From: Tenebrio molitor
Taxonomy: Eukaryota; Arthropoda; Insecta; Coleoptera; Tenebrionidae
Direction of reading: 5' to 3'
Length of the DNA stretch: 64,000 bases
Assembly: GCF_963966145.1 (NCBI RefSeq)
Contig: NC_091047.1
Span: 16,864,001-16,928,000, forward strand
Shown: positions 12,456 through 25,400 of the stretch, in pieces
Numbering within the stretch: position 1 is the first letter of the stretch
Layout: every line of letters starts with the position of its first letter
Program-made: the position numbers and the translations under genes
Notes under the pieces: model-generated
Seen by the model: only the letters and a program-made list of their open reading frames with translations
What the model was told of the DNA's origin: nothing
Databases searched by the model: none

Positions 12456-15400
12456 TTATAGTGCTGCTTGTGGCTGAGAATCGTTTGTTTCGATGTTGAC
12501 GGCGCCACTGATCGTCGTCACGTGGTTTCCTATGTTCAAAGCGGCGACTTTTGCCCTCTGGTAGGCGCTCAGAGTCGTCTGTCCCAGGAACCTGAAAACG
12601 CAATTAATTAAAAACGGCACTTGGCATTAGTCCATTAAACAACACAAAATAAATAAATAAAATTACGACAAAAATGACCTCTTTTATCCGATAACACTGC
12701 AACAACTTTGGTAAAATCCTGTAAGATCTGACGTAATATTAATGCAGCTTCAGCGATTTACTTCAACAAAAATTGTAAAAAGGCAGAATTATGATTTTTT
12801 TGTGGTTGGTAGTATGTAGTTAGTGAGATTTTTCTGAACTAGACTTCAAAATATTGACAGATGGGAGACATTTGTGACAGTACTCACTTGATGCAAATGT
12901 AGATGACCAGCAGCGCCACACTGGCACTCAACATCCTGATGTAGCTGTTATCGTAGAGCTGTATGACGATCCAGGCGACCGCCACCACCACACAGAGACA
13001 CGTGACTACGACGGCGTTACAGCCCCAATGCTTCGACGTGAAACCTCTCTCCCAATCCAACTTGGTCGTGCTGCAAACTTCGTACTCGTAGTTGCATACT
13101 TTGCATTTCAAAGCGTCACCGCTCCCTGAGGAACTCTCCATCAGCCACCGCCTCAAGCAGTCGTGGTGCACGCTGGAGACGTCGCCCGTGCAGGCGCACG
13201 GCTGGATCAGCGGCTCGGGCTTGTCGGCGTCATAACAGATCCAACACTCGCGCTTGTCGAGGAAGGCCTCGTCGTCGGCCGGCGCAGAAGATGTACTCGC
13301 CACGTACTCGGGTGTCTTTTGGTCCAGCTTGGCAAGCAGCTTCTGGGGATTGAGGATCCATAGCTCGGAGGGTTGCATGCAATTCCACAAGACGGCCGGA
13401 AACCAGACCGCTACTCCGATCTCTACCACCCTGAAGACGACGTCGTGCCAATTGCGCGATACTATCGGCACTTTGGTCTTCCAAAACTCGGACAGCGTCT
13501 CGGAGAAGAGGAAGCCGACGATGATGATGAGCATGAGGGCCTGGCTGAGGAGACCGATGCGCGACTGGTGCAGCTGGGAGATGTTGATTTGGGGGCGGAG
13601 ATCTTCCGCTTGGAGGGGTTCGGACTCGGCGCTACTGCCGGCGAGCTGGAGAGGTTTGCCGACGAAACCGCCGCGGACCTGCAATGTTGACAAGCGCGTG
13701 TGTGTATTTTGAAGGGATAAAAATACTGAATTTTCGATGGATCGATTTGGAGATAATTATGAGGCGGAGATAATTATGATGCTTAAGCGAATCGATAAGG
13801 TCAATCAAAGGTCGAGAGTGACACTCGTTTTGGACTAATGGACGATTGAGGAGAGACTGAATGGATATTTGGAAAACCGAAAAGCATTCGAAAATATGCA
13901 AACAAATTTTGGAAACAATGATTTGGACCAAATCATACTTTTTCCTCATATTTTTATATTTAAAACAAACTTGAAAAATAATCACGTTGCGACCTTATCT
14001 CGATCTTATTAAATTTACACCTTGTTCAAAACGGAGTAGGTAAAATCCAAATATTTATATAATGTGAATTAATAATTGCACCAATATTTTGCGTGAACAT
14101 ACACAATGACATTTTATGGTTAAGATGCTTAATTTTCCACAAAATGATTGTAAAAAATTAACAATCGGTATCGTGATTCGATAAAAAAATCCAATTTGGA
14201 AAAAAAGTAAGAAAACATTAATTCATCATCAAGAGAAATAAAAAACTACAAAAGGCAAATTTGGAGTGTTTGGTCGAAAAAAAATAGTTATTTATGCAAC
14301 ATGTGTATAAAGCACATAAAGTGAGATGTTTACACGCACGAGCGCACCGTTAAATAGTATACAGGGTGTTTGGTGTTTAAGGTAACAAACTTTTCTGAGA
14401 TGCACAGCTAGGTTAAATGAACAACTTTGTGACATTTTTTTCAATTTGCTTTTTTTATTATGCTGAACTAAACTGACTAAACTCTGTTTCCACTGTTTGA
14501 GAGCCACTGTTCGTATCTGTAATTATTAATACCAAGCTAATAAAGATTTGTAAAGGAAAATGCCTTAGCTGCCGCCTTTATAATTTAGAAATCCGGTGGA
14601 TCTCGCACAGTAGTTCTTCAAATTGAAAAAATGATTACTAGAAAATTATAACACATACTAAAAAATGTTACTACATAGAATAAAAGTTTTATTTTGTCTA
14701 TTTCTTTACACAGGAGAAGTTTGTTACCTTATACCCCAAACACCCTGTATTATGCACCGAAGGAGTGAAGTGGATGATTTTTACCCGAGGTGCAGTTTGT
14801 AGCCCGAGGGTTTTACAAAGCACTGAGGGTAAAAATCATTCACTCCCGAGGTCCATTTTAATCGAACTGTCAAGCTAAATTTAAGTGTCATGTTGACAGT
14901 TAAAAATAATTATTAACCTTTCGGCTTTTTTCAATTAAAATGCAAATAATATACTTATAGTCTCTGCACCTCGGTAGTGCATGATTGTTACCGTCGGTGC
15001 TTTGTATTTGTACTTTGTAGGACTCTCGGGCTTCGCCTTTGGGCTACAAACTGCACGTCGAATTTGTAATCGAGTCATCCATGGATTTGAATCCGTATGT
15101 CTTTTGCGATTGACTGATTGACATGTCGAGATCTAACCTGTGTTTATTGGAACGTGGAGTTCAAGTAACGACATACGATTTCGGATTCATGGATAACTCG
15201 ATTACAAATTAATTTGATCGCTCTTTACAACTGGACAAATAATGTACTATGGCGGACAATAAATTTAGGCCGGCCTGTCATTGGCTTGACATCAAAATGT
15301 GAAGGTGGCATTATGTTCAACTAACCCCATTTTCGATTTTTGTCATTCTTGTCATCGTGACAGCGATAATCAAAATTAAAATTGGGAAAAGAAGCGTCCA

Positions 15401-18400
15401 CCAGAGATAAGTGCTACTACAAATCAGTTATGCTAGTGCGTCATGATCTGTAAGTTACGAAAAGGGCGAAGGAAACGCCAAACAGCTTGAAAACCTTCAG
15501 TTTGACAAACTGACACATCAGTCAAAATGACAATAAATGGTCGCTTGCATTGACTTTTTTGAAATGTCAGAAATTTGCCGGCCTAAATTTATTGTCCGCC
15601 ATAGTACTAAGTATAACTGTATTGTATAGTACTGGCTCCAATACGTTTCGCTGAAAGTAACATTTCGGAGTTTTCTTTTATCCTTGTACCTCTGTATAAT
15701 GTCGTGTTTAATGCCAAGCAAACATGCGAAAATCACGGGGTTTTATTACCATTTAGTTTAAGTAAACGAAGTATAGATCAAAATTTATATGTACACTTCT
15801 ATTAAAAAAAAAAAGCGTACACGTATTGAGAGCTAATGTAAATGGGGATAAAATTAATTAATCGTTTCCAAGAACACGTATTACGGTATTACTGACATTT
15901 TGTATGCATGTCAAATGTATGAAAATTGCTTTTTATAAATGTTTAAATTGTTGTTAGATTGTTGAGAGTTGCCTTTTTCTATAAATTTACGAATAAAAGT
16001 TTGAGTTGTGTTTGTAGTAATTCAGTAATTGGTAATACTTGCCTAATAAATAAGGCAAAACATTTACACACATTAAAATCTGAAAAATACATCGATAAAA
16101 TCCGGCTATCAGCATGGGTTTTGTTACAAGTTTCTAAGTAACAACAATTAAAGGATAGGTTTACAATATGGCAATCTAGCCAAAATTGTGCTCACTACTT
16201 GTACGCTTTTTTTTTTTAATAGAAGTGTACATATTTAACAAATTGTGAATATAACTTGCTGTGTTGGTGGATCTTTGATGTGATCACGATACATAGTTTT
16301 TACTTTACTTTCATGAGCAGCAGCACGTACACAACAATAGTTATTTGGATCACAAGTCCAGAAAATGATATTTTGCGAGTGTGAGTGATATTGCGTAGCC
16401 GAGGCGAAGCAACACGAGCACTCGCAAAACATTTTATGGACGTGTAATCCACAAAATTTTTCATGCCGACAAATTTAAATCATTTTTAAAAAATAAAAAA
16501 ATAGTTTCACAAGTGGAATCGAACCCGCGACCCTCGCGTCCCTGAGCCGAAACGGAGTCCGTTCCGTTCAATGCTGCCTGCCCATTCTCTAGCGAATTTT
16601 TAGTCAAGGTCACTTTTGTAAGTACTAGGCCGGGAATTTAACGTTCCCGGCGGATTTTGAATCATGCAAAACCGTCGATAACGGCCGGCGGCATGAAAAG
16701 TATTTTGCAAGATTTCTTAAAATATATATTTTTTAAATCGTCAACTTAAAAAAGCATATAACAAACATATTATAGAACTTTGCATGTTGTAGTTCTTGGT
16801 TCATTAATAATATATTAATAGATTTTATTCATTTGGGTCATCAATAGCAAAGTTATAGCGTGGGCCGTTTTTTTAAGACAGGCTGTATATTTTGTTATTA
16901 TTATGCAATGTCACTTCACTATGATTTAAATCATGAACCACTTCAACTGAATTCAGATCAAATCAGCATAGTTTTCGAAAATAATTTGTAATCGTCAAGT
17001 AATTATTTCGATTCAATGTTTGATTAGACAATGACAATCATTTTTCTTGTATAGTAACTGTACAAAATTAAATACATTTTTAGGAAGTTATAAAAAACGT
17101 AAAAATGTACAACCGACAGTTTAGTTTTATTCGAGTTCGATTCTTCAAGAAAATAATTACATGAACAAAAAATTTGCTGTACCTACAATAATCATTTACG
17201 ACCGCATCAGATTTAAGAGTAGACTATTGCGTTGTTTCTTATCACGAAGTGTGAAATAAAAAACAAAGTAGGTAAATTTTACGCATTATTCACTATAATC
17301 CTTCTTTGTTATGTATGACACAGTAAACAATTAATAATTTTAAAGGCGAAATTCTTACTACCTATTACCACACAACAAACAAAATTAATACAGGAGTGAT
17401 ACAGGCTGTAACATTACAAAATTATTTCTTTCAACAGATATTTTTTTATTGTGAATATCTTGTCAATTTAATTGTAGACAAACACAAAATAATCATGAAA
17501 CAATAGAGTTGAACAACCGTTCCGTCACCTTTTGAGGTTACAGTGACTAATTCAATAAAAAATGCGATAACTCTAAAACATTTGTTTACTTCTTTGACGA
17601 CTTAACTCGCTATTATTTTTAATTTTCATTTTGTTTTTTAACCGCGCGTTTTGCGATTGGTCAAACTTACAACACGTGACCATTGAGTCATCGTCACTTG
17701 TCAAAAATTCGTCACGTTATTGGCCATCGTGTGCGCCGTGGCCATTTCAACAAAAAAACAAAGAATGCAGAGAAATTCACTCACCTTGAAAAATACTTCG
17801 ACGCCGTAGATCAGGAAAAAGATGACGTTTATGAAGAGCAGAACGGCGTAACATCCATTGAATAGGTGACTGTAAAAGCCCGGATCGTTGGGGGGCGGTT
17901 CGGCCAACGTAGTCGTGATCACTTCGGCGAGCAACAAACTGTAACTTATTATGTTGAAAGTGACAAAACCGAGTAGAGACTTGGAGAGAAACTGCGACTT
18001 GTCCCAGCGGATCCCTTGCAAGTGAAACACCTGAATACAAAAAGATTTTCATAACAATCACCTTGAAAAGTGGCCATAATAGGCTGATAAGCAATTAACG
18101 ACGTTTATAGAAAATGCAATAAAATCGTGATGGTGACCACAAACGTTGTCACAATGCTAAACAAATAATAAATTACTTTACCTCCGCCCAGAAACAGACA
18201 ATTAGTGATGAGCTGGACATCAACAGGGGATAGTACGATGAGAGCAAGCTCGATGACCAGCCATATTCGAAAGAATCCTAGATCAAACAGTTTGTTAGTG
18301 ACTTAGTTTATGTAAAAAGTGACGAACAAACCGGTGATATAAAGTAGGCCCCCCTGATCAGACTGGCGATGCACATCACAAAATAGATTGCTTTCTGTGT

Positions 18401-18670
18401 TGTAATCCTGCAGGCTTTGAGAAATGTGGGGGCTTTGAGCCTCTGATATTCTGAGATCACGCACATTATCAACTGAATTGCACACACTAGTCCCACCAGA
18501 AAGAAAACACCACCGATACCAGCATGGTAAGGAACATTGGGGCCGTCACACAACTCCCCCGTGTATCTTATGTCGCACATGCAAGTGCCATTGTTGCACT
18601 CCCCGCGCCCCGAACAGTCCCTGGTACAGGAAGAGCCCAAACCTGCCATTTGGAGCAAATGTCGAAACAT
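12456..18670 (-). CDS. EGF / multi-transmembrane / RING-CH protein, putative membrane E3 ubiquitin ligase
   Basis: Five minus-strand exons join without phase conflict: 18670-18332, 18277-18182, 18030-17785, 13678-12888, 12591-12456 (1608 nt, 535 aa). The N-terminus has an EGF-like module (CTRDCSGRGECNNGTCMC...CDG, about residues 15-42). Seven hydrophobic segments follow (about 48-360). Next is a C4HC3 RING-CH finger: CWIC, CAC, H-x2-C, CKVC, about residues 375-430. Two more TM helices and a polar tail end the protein. RING-CH fingers of the MARCH family recruit E2 enzymes to ubiquitinate membrane proteins; a cytosolic RING is inferred. The RING exon has no ATG at its 5' end, but an acceptor at 13680-13679 lets it continue from exon 3 in phase 0, which is why I join them over a 4.1 kb intron. 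The start is uncertain: ATG 18670 has no signal peptide, and a possible signal-peptide exon lies at about 18871. Alternative: two separate genes, the second with an unseen first exon. Confidence 0.7.
14360..14750. mobile_element. MITE with ACAGGGTGTTTGG termini
   Basis: Inverted ends: ACAGGGTGTTTGGTGTTTAA..GGTAACAAACTT at the left and AAGTTTGTTACC..CCAAACACCCTGTAT at the right, about 390 bp apart. The element is flanked by TA. It shares only the first ~12 bp of its terminus with the MITEs at 23751, 24235, 33225 and 1831, so these are related families using similar termini. Confidence 0.75.
14757..15213. repeat. Two adjacent palindromes
   Basis: Segment 14757-14862 folds on itself (ATGATTTTTACCCGAGGTGC against GAGGGTAAAAATCATTCACTC). 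Segment 15058-15213 has arms AATTTGTAATCGAGTCATCCATGG and CCATGGAT(A)ACTCGATTACAAATT-type sequence. No open frame. Probably foldback mobile elements. Confidence 0.55.
15247..15604. mobile_element. TA-flanked MITE (CTATGGCGGACAATAAATTT family), copy 1
   Basis: A 358 bp element with terminal inverted repeats of at least 27 bp beginning CTATGGCGGACAATAAATTT. It is flanked by TA on both sides, as expected for Tc1/mariner-type insertion. The copy at 29799-30156 is the same length in the opposite orientation. There is no transposase frame. Confidence 0.85.
15789..16233. mobile_element. MITE with GTACACTTCTATTAAAAA termini
   Basis: About 445 bp. The left end reads TATGTACACTTCTATT followed by an A-run and GCGTACA. 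The right end is its inverted copy TGTACGC, T-run, AATAGAAGTGTACATA. No coding capacity. Confidence 0.7.
16336..16705 (-). repeat. Composite repeat with an internal tRNA-like (pol III B-box) segment
   Basis: A palindromic head (16341-16455, like 2806-2920) is followed by a GCCGACAAATTTAAATCATT tail. Then comes a segment that on the minus strand contains GGTTCGATTCC (16525-16515), an exact match to the RNA polymerase III B-box consensus. About 70 bp upstream on that strand is a GGCAGGCAGC..GAACGG stretch that could be a decayed A box. The rest (16640-16705) matches 58995-59060 in reverse complement. Fits a SINE-like or SINE/MITE composite; whether it is transcribed is unknown. Confidence 0.5.
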
Positions 18671-19448
18671 ATTAGAGATTGCTGCACCTACAACAACAAA
18701 GACTTTCCCACAAGAAGCAGATGGGACACCGAATTTTACCCTTAGACACTCGATCCCTTTCGTTAATAATGTTTCGATACGTGTTTACTGGCGATTATCA
18801 ATGCTTCAAACGCTCGACACAAACAACACAATGCAACATAATAACACCATAAATATGTCAAAATTTGACATATATCGCCATTTTCTTTTTTTGCTACAGA
18901 ACTTTAGCAGCGTGAAGTTAGCCACAAATATTGCGTCATCGTCGTTTTTTCGAAAATTTAAATACAGATGCTAAATTGATTCTGACAGGACTAGTAAAAC
19001 TTGTCCGAGTTCAGGTGTTACTGTAAAACGTCTTTGGTGTTTTGTTAATTTTTCTGGGGCATGTTTTCGTTTGGCGGTTCGGTGAAAGTGTATTGGCAAC
19101 GTTGCGAAGTTAGTAGTTAGTGTCAAAACCATAATGGCGGATGTGCTGTGAGAGTTGTGCTATGCGTTTTACGCGTCCTCGCCATAAAGATCATGCAAAT
19201 AAATTAAAAATCTTGTGTTTCTGATCGCAGAGACGAGTTCCAAATGTGGTGAATCAAGTCCGGTGGCAATTACGACTTATGTCTTTGCCGTTTTGCCAGT
19301 TCGCGAACAAACTGCCTGTTGTACTTGATCGACTCAATCGTTAGTGCACTTGATGCTCAGGTAAATACTCCCATCAGCCCCCTTAAATAAGCTCGACGCG
19401 GCCCCAGTTCGTCAAGACAAATACGCAAACCTTGTTGCAGTAGCGAAA
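18671..19448. promoter_or_regulatory. Divergent promoter region, RING-CH gene / PDS5
   Basis: Head-to-head start region. On the plus side a 5' UTR intron of PDS5 is visible: donor CTCAG|GTAAAT at 19360/19361 and acceptor TTGTTGCAG at 19440. On the minus side lie the unresolved 5' exons of the RING-CH gene. No TATA box is convincing, as expected for housekeeping promoters. Confidence 0.5.
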
Positions 19449-22400
19449 ATGTCTGAAATCGTGTACCCCGCGGGCTGTCGCCCTATCAGCGACGATCTGG
19501 GCCCCGACGAGCTGATCCGTCGCTTGAAAACCCTAGCCCACACCCTGCAAGCCATGGGCCAAGATGAGGGGGCCTACCAGCAGTACATCCCCTTGGCCCT
19601 GCATCTGGCTGAGGAGCAGTTCCTCTCGCATCCCTCTCGTGACGTGCAGTTGTTGATCGCGTGCTGCATCGCCGATGTGTTGAGAGTATATGCCCCCGAC
19701 GCCCCCTACAAGGACGCCGACCAAGTCAAGACCATATTCCTGTTTCTCATAACGCAACTGTCTGGCTTGAAGGACCCGAAAGATGCAGCGTTCAAACGAT
19801 ATTTCTATTTGTTGGAGAACCTGGCCTACGTCAAGTCTTTCAATATGTGTTTTGAGTTGGAAGACTGTCAGGAGATTTTCTGTGCTTTGTTTCACCTAAT
19901 GTTCAAAATTGTCAACGACGAACACTCAGGAAGAGTGAAAAGTTTTATGCTCGACGTTCTATGTCCTTTGATTACTGAAAGCGACATGGTTAGCAACGAC
20001 TTACTAGACATAATCTTGATGAATATAGTCGAACCTAACAAAACGCAACGCAAGAACGCCTACCTATTGGCGAAAGAATTAATAGTGAAGACTTCAGATA
20101 CTTTGGAGCCCTACATCCAAGCCTTCTTCAACCACGTGCTAATCTTGGGCAAGGAAGACAAAAACTTACAGATTTGCGGCAAAGTTTACGATTTAATTTA
20201 CGAATTGAACCACATCTGCCCGCAAATCCTCGTCGCCGTGCTCCCCCAGCTCGAGTGCAAGCTGAAGAGCCCCCTTGAAAACGAGCGGTTGGGGGCAGTG
20301 GCTCTCTTAGCTCGGATGTTCAGCGAAAAAGATTCAGAGTTGGCGCGAAGGCACGGTTCGTTGTGGAGGGCTTTCCTCGGTCGGTTCAACGACATCTCCC
20401 TACAGATCCGCACCAAGTGCGTCCAATATTCGATGCACTTCCTCCTGAACCATCCCGACTTGAGAAAAGATATCACCGACACCCTCAAGATGCGCCAGCA
20501 CGACTCCGAAGAGAACGTCCGTTACGAAGTTGTCATGGCCATCGTCACGACGGCTCGGAGAGACTTCCAAGTCGTCTCCGACTCGGAAGATCTTCTAGAG
20601 TTCGTGAAGGAGCGCACTCTGGACAAGAAGTTCAAGATTCGCAAGGAGGCGATGTCGGGGTTGGCTCTCATCTACAGGAAGCACCTGAGCGATCCGGACG
20701 TGCCGAACGCTACGAAAAAGGCGGTCACGTGGATCAAAGACAAGATCTTGCACGGTTACTACATGGCGGGAATGGAGGACCGGCTCTTGGTCGAGAGATT
20801 ATTAAATACTTGTCTAGTACCGTATCAGTTGCCTCCGGCCGAGAGAATGAAGAAGTTATATCACTTGCTGGGAACGGTCGACGAGCACGCCACGAAGGCA
20901 TTCATGGAACTACAGAAGAATCAGCTTTGCGTGAGGAAATTGGTACTGGAGTGGCTGGAACTACACAGGAGGCCGGCCAATGCTGACGTCCAGAAGGAGA
21001 TGGCCATGAAGGTTCAATCGTTGTCCAGGTGATTGTTTGGTTTATTTATTTTTGCAGTTTTCTACAGTTTATTACATCATCATCATATCTTCTCTAACTA
21101 TTGTTGTTGTTTCTCGGCGCAGTTCGAGTGCTTAAAAATACCATTTAAGAACACGATCAAATTAATTATAGATCAGTTATTTGGCAATGACTCTGATGAG
21201 GATGCCGTGCGCATGATCTCCCCTCATTGAAACTTTTGCAACCATCAACAGGTGCTTACCCGAGCCGGTGAAAGCTCACGAGTTCTTGACCAAGTTCAGT
21301 TCGCACCTGAAACGCGACCAGGCCCTCCTCGAGACGATGGAGAACGTGGCGCGGCCCTCCGTCAGCTGTCAGGAATGCTCGGAGGCGACGGCCGCCGTTC
21401 TCAAAAAATTGGGACAGCCGGTGATGACCAACCTCTACTACAACACCGTCAAGATGCTCTTGGAACGCATTAGCTCGGTCATGATCGATCACGAGGCCAT
21501 CAAGCTACTCGTCGGCTACGTGGAGGACTGCCTTAAGGGCGGTAATACGATAGACGAGGTTGGCCTGCATCCTGCGACGGCAGGCGACAGGGGCCTCAAG
21601 CTCTTGGTCATGTTGAGCGTGGTCTTCCCCTGTCACTTTCAGTACGCCGACGTTCTCGAGCAGCTGATGGAGTTGCTAAAGCTCGAAGATGAGAACGTGG
21701 CACCTCTGGTGCTTTCCGTCTTCACCTTCTTGGGAAAATACAGGTGTCTATGTGAGTTTTGGTCTAGCGTGTTCGTTCGAAATTCTGACGGGGTTGTTGC
21801 AGACGAACAATTTCCCGAGTTGATGGATACGCTGGCACCGATATGTAAGAATCTGGCACAGACGGGGACCCCGAAACAGGCCAAGGGGGCCATACATTGC
21901 ATCTACAAGAACATGCCGGTTCTTCACGAACATCTCTTCCCCGACATTTTGAGCAGCGTCAAGGACAATCTGTGTCCGGAGTCGCCACACTACAGGACGG
22001 CGATCGTCACGCTGGGACACATTGCGTTCAACGTTCCCGAAAGATACAAAGTTCAAATCAAGAATATAGTCTCCAGGAAGGTGAGTTGGGTGTGGGAGTG
22101 TTTAGTCTGCGGTACGCATCGATAATAAAACTTCAAAATATCGAAGGGTTGTACGATATGTTTTTTTTTTCATTTTGTTAATTATTAATGAGCAAGTGTT
22201 GTCTTTTATTTTGGTTATAAAATTCTGGAGTTTGCGTTTGGTTGGTGTTCAGTTCGCGCCGTCTGTAAGTGTTGTTTCCTGCAGATCGTGAAGGAGCTAC
22301 TGGTAAAAGAGGTGGGCGAGCGCGACATTGACATGTCCGACTCGGAGCCGTGGTGCGCCGAGGAGGATCTTCCTGAAGAGACCCGATGCAAGATCGAGGG

Positions 22401-25400
22401 CCTGAAGGCGATGGCGCGTTGGTTGCTCGGCCTGAAGCAAGACACAGCTTCTGCGCAGAAGACGTTCAGGATGTTAAACGCATTCATCCTACACAAGGGC
22501 GACCTCCTCCAGTCGGGTAAACTGTTGAAGTCGGAGATGTCGTGGTTGCGTCTGGCGGCCGGCTGCGCCATGTTGAAAGTGTGCGAACAAAAAGGAGTGG
22601 GTGACCAGTACACTGCGGAGCAGTTCTACAATCTGTCGCAGCTGATGGTCGACGAAGTGAAACAAGTGAGGGAAATCTTCGCTGCGAAGTTGCACAAAGG
22701 ATTGAGCAAAGGTGAGCGGCGTAGATTAGGTTGTAAACGATTGACGATTGTGTGTGTGTATCTAGGTCTGCCCAACAAATGCCTACCGTTGGACTTTATG
22801 GGTTACTATTCTCTGGCGGGTCGAGAGACGGAATCTCGGTTGAGGACGACGATCAAGAATTACATGACTGCCGACATAAACAGACGGAGAGATTACGTGA
22901 AGACTCTGACGATGGGGACGGGACAAGCTGACAAGGCGATGAGTCAGCTTCCCTACATTCTACCTGATTACATGTTGGTTTTCGCCGTACCGATCCTGGC
23001 TCACGATCCGGCGCTGAGTCGATGGGACGACGTCCAGGACCTGATCCGGGCGAAACAATGTCTCTGGTTCATACTGGAACCGTTGGTCACCAAGAGCGAC
23101 TACTTCAGCTACGGCTTCTACAAGAGTCTCATCGAGAGGATGAAGAATCATAAGGACGCTGTCAGACCCGACGACGATAGCATCAACTACGTGAGTATGA
23201 TAGGCACATTTACATTAAATTTGTCTGCGATCTTATGGTAGAAGAAATTCGAAGATTTTTATCATGGTTGAATATTTTTGTTGAATAAGATTTCGGTGTG
23301 GCTTTAAGACGTTTTATGACAGTCTCCTACCAACTGTCAGAAAACGCCGAAGATCGAAGCTGTTTGAGTGGAAACACTTTCAAGGAGAACACACAAATAG
23401 AGTTGCGCAGTAGACGGAATACGTTAGTCGAGTCCATTTTTCAAAGTTAGAGGGGTAGGAAGGTATGAACGGTTGACATCTCCTTTTATTCAGATATTGT
23501 GATGATGCAAAGGCACAAAGTGTCTGTAGTTCATTTTTTAATGGTGAAGAAACACGCAGGCAGCCCAATATACACTTTCAATACATAGTTCCTATTTCAA
23601 TTTTGTAATTTAACAATGACTGAGTGTTGGCAATGAAACAATTGAAAAGTACTAGTTTTTTTTTTTATTCGTAATAGGCACTGCCCGGATTTTTTAACTT
23701 AAAACGACATTAAAAACATTTTTGGTTATGTTGGTTATGTTTATCCATATACAGGGTGTTTCTGAAATAAATGCATTAATTTTAACTGGTAATAGAACTC
23801 ATCAAAAGGAACAACTTTTCTCTCTGCCATTTTGGCGAAAAACGTTGCGTAATGGCTTAAAAAAATAGGAAAGATTTTCCTAAAACCCTTCATATCTCCA
23901 AAACCAAGCTACCTAAAAACGTGAAACAACCAGATTCTTACGAGGTGGATTTTTTGCTATACGGGTAGATTTATTTCGATTTCTGCGTTAAAACACGTTT
24001 TCTGGATGAAAATGGATGTTTTTTTCATATTAGCGCTGATCTCAATTAACCATTGCAGTATTTAGTGGCGTATGGCTATTTTAGTGAAAAATCTCCAATT
24101 TTTTTTTAGAATTAAACATCGTTTTTCGGCAAAATGGTAGATAGAAAAGTTGTTCCTTTCACGAGTTCTATTACCAGTTAAAATTAATGTACCTATTTCA
24201 GAAACACCCTGTATATAAAACTGAATGTCTGTATACAGGGTGTTTGAAAATTGCTAGTACAAAAAAAAACTGTGGCATCTGGAAGCCCTAAGAAATCCAA
24301 GAAACCAATTTTTAATTTTTTAAAACAAAAGGGATAAAGTAACCCTATTCCTGCATATTCTACGCCTCAGGCGGGGTAATATTTTTTAAACCTTGGTAAC
24401 CAAGCGTGATGATCGTAGTGATAATGAAGGACTATACAACAATATGAAAAATTTATATTTTTTTGCAAGATCTTGGCAACCACAGATTGACAGTTTAAGA
24501 ACATCAAATTTTTTATTTCGTTATTGCTTAACAACGTGAAGTGTCTTTTTAAAATACCTTAACTCAGTGGTGCACTAACAATTTTAACCCAATTTTTAGT
24601 AATTTTTATCTCGAAAACTAGAGGATTTTTATTAGAATTTTCTTTTGCCGATGACTTCAACTCACCATCACCAATTACCAGGTTTTTTTTCTACTAGCAA
24701 TTTTCAAACAGCCTGTATTTTGTATGCAAATCTACAGTTTTACTCCGATCTTGATGAAATTTTGTACACTTGATCTTCAAAACAAGAAGAAAATTACTGT
24801 CTACTTTAATTTTACAAAAACCAACCCCTACTACCATTTTCAACCCTGTTAAGAAAAAAGACAGTTTTTTCGAGTTGGAAATACCCTCACCTTCGCCGCT
24901 TCACCCCTATTTCATCCTCTGAGTCTATCGTCACCTTCGCCGCTTGACACCCACAAAAAGCAACCCCTATTATCATTTTTAAGCCTGTTAAGCACAAAAA
25001 AGTTTTTTCGAGTTGGAAATCGCGTTTGCATGATATGTTCAGGTGTCATAGTTACATTTGGTTGTTTATAAAAGTATCAATTTCGCAAAATGTGTTACAA
25101 ACAATTATAATGACCCCGTACAAATATCGAACTCACAACTGAATCTAAGATTTAATAATTTGACTGTTGACATCTGATTCGACGGCTTCAACGACTCGAC
25201 ATAGTTCGACACAATAAAACTATAGAGCTGCACAATTCCACAGGACTCTGATATACGTTCTTTTATTTGCGTTTTCGGCTACTGTTGGGGGCGCCACTGA
25301 AATTGCAGTAAAATCAGTGCCACATAAAATAATAATAATTTTTGATAATTACATTTAATGATATCCCTAATCTCGGAATTTATGCTTAGTTTCTTAATTA

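Larger units (their letters stand above)
13985..17700. other. Repeat-filled intron of the RING-CH gene
   Basis: Most of the 4.1 kb intron (13679-17784). It contains MITEs at 14360-14750, 15247-15604 and 15789-16233, palindromes at about 14757-14862 and 15058-15213, and a tRNA-like repeat at 16336-16705. The stretch 16.8-17.7 kb is AT-rich with nothing recognisable. Confidence 0.6.

Noticed and set aside
12884..13693. RING-CH frame taken as a stand-alone 269 aa gene
   Set aside because: Its first codon is TTG and no in-frame ATG precedes the first TM helix; the acceptor at 13680 and phase match to exon 3 favour a longer gene.
13254..13712. Plus-strand frames of 105-152 codons over the RING-CH exon
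   Set aside because: GC-rich coding exon gives open antisense frames; the minus strand carries the C4HC3 motif and continues in phase into neighbouring exons.
21120..21230. Possible alternative PDS5 exon (FECLKIPFKNTIKLIIDQLF) with an upstream CGGCGCAG acceptor
   Set aside because: Splicing from the 21028 donor puts this stretch in another frame with an early stop, and known PDS5 proteins run directly from the preceding HEAT region to CLPEPVKAHEF.
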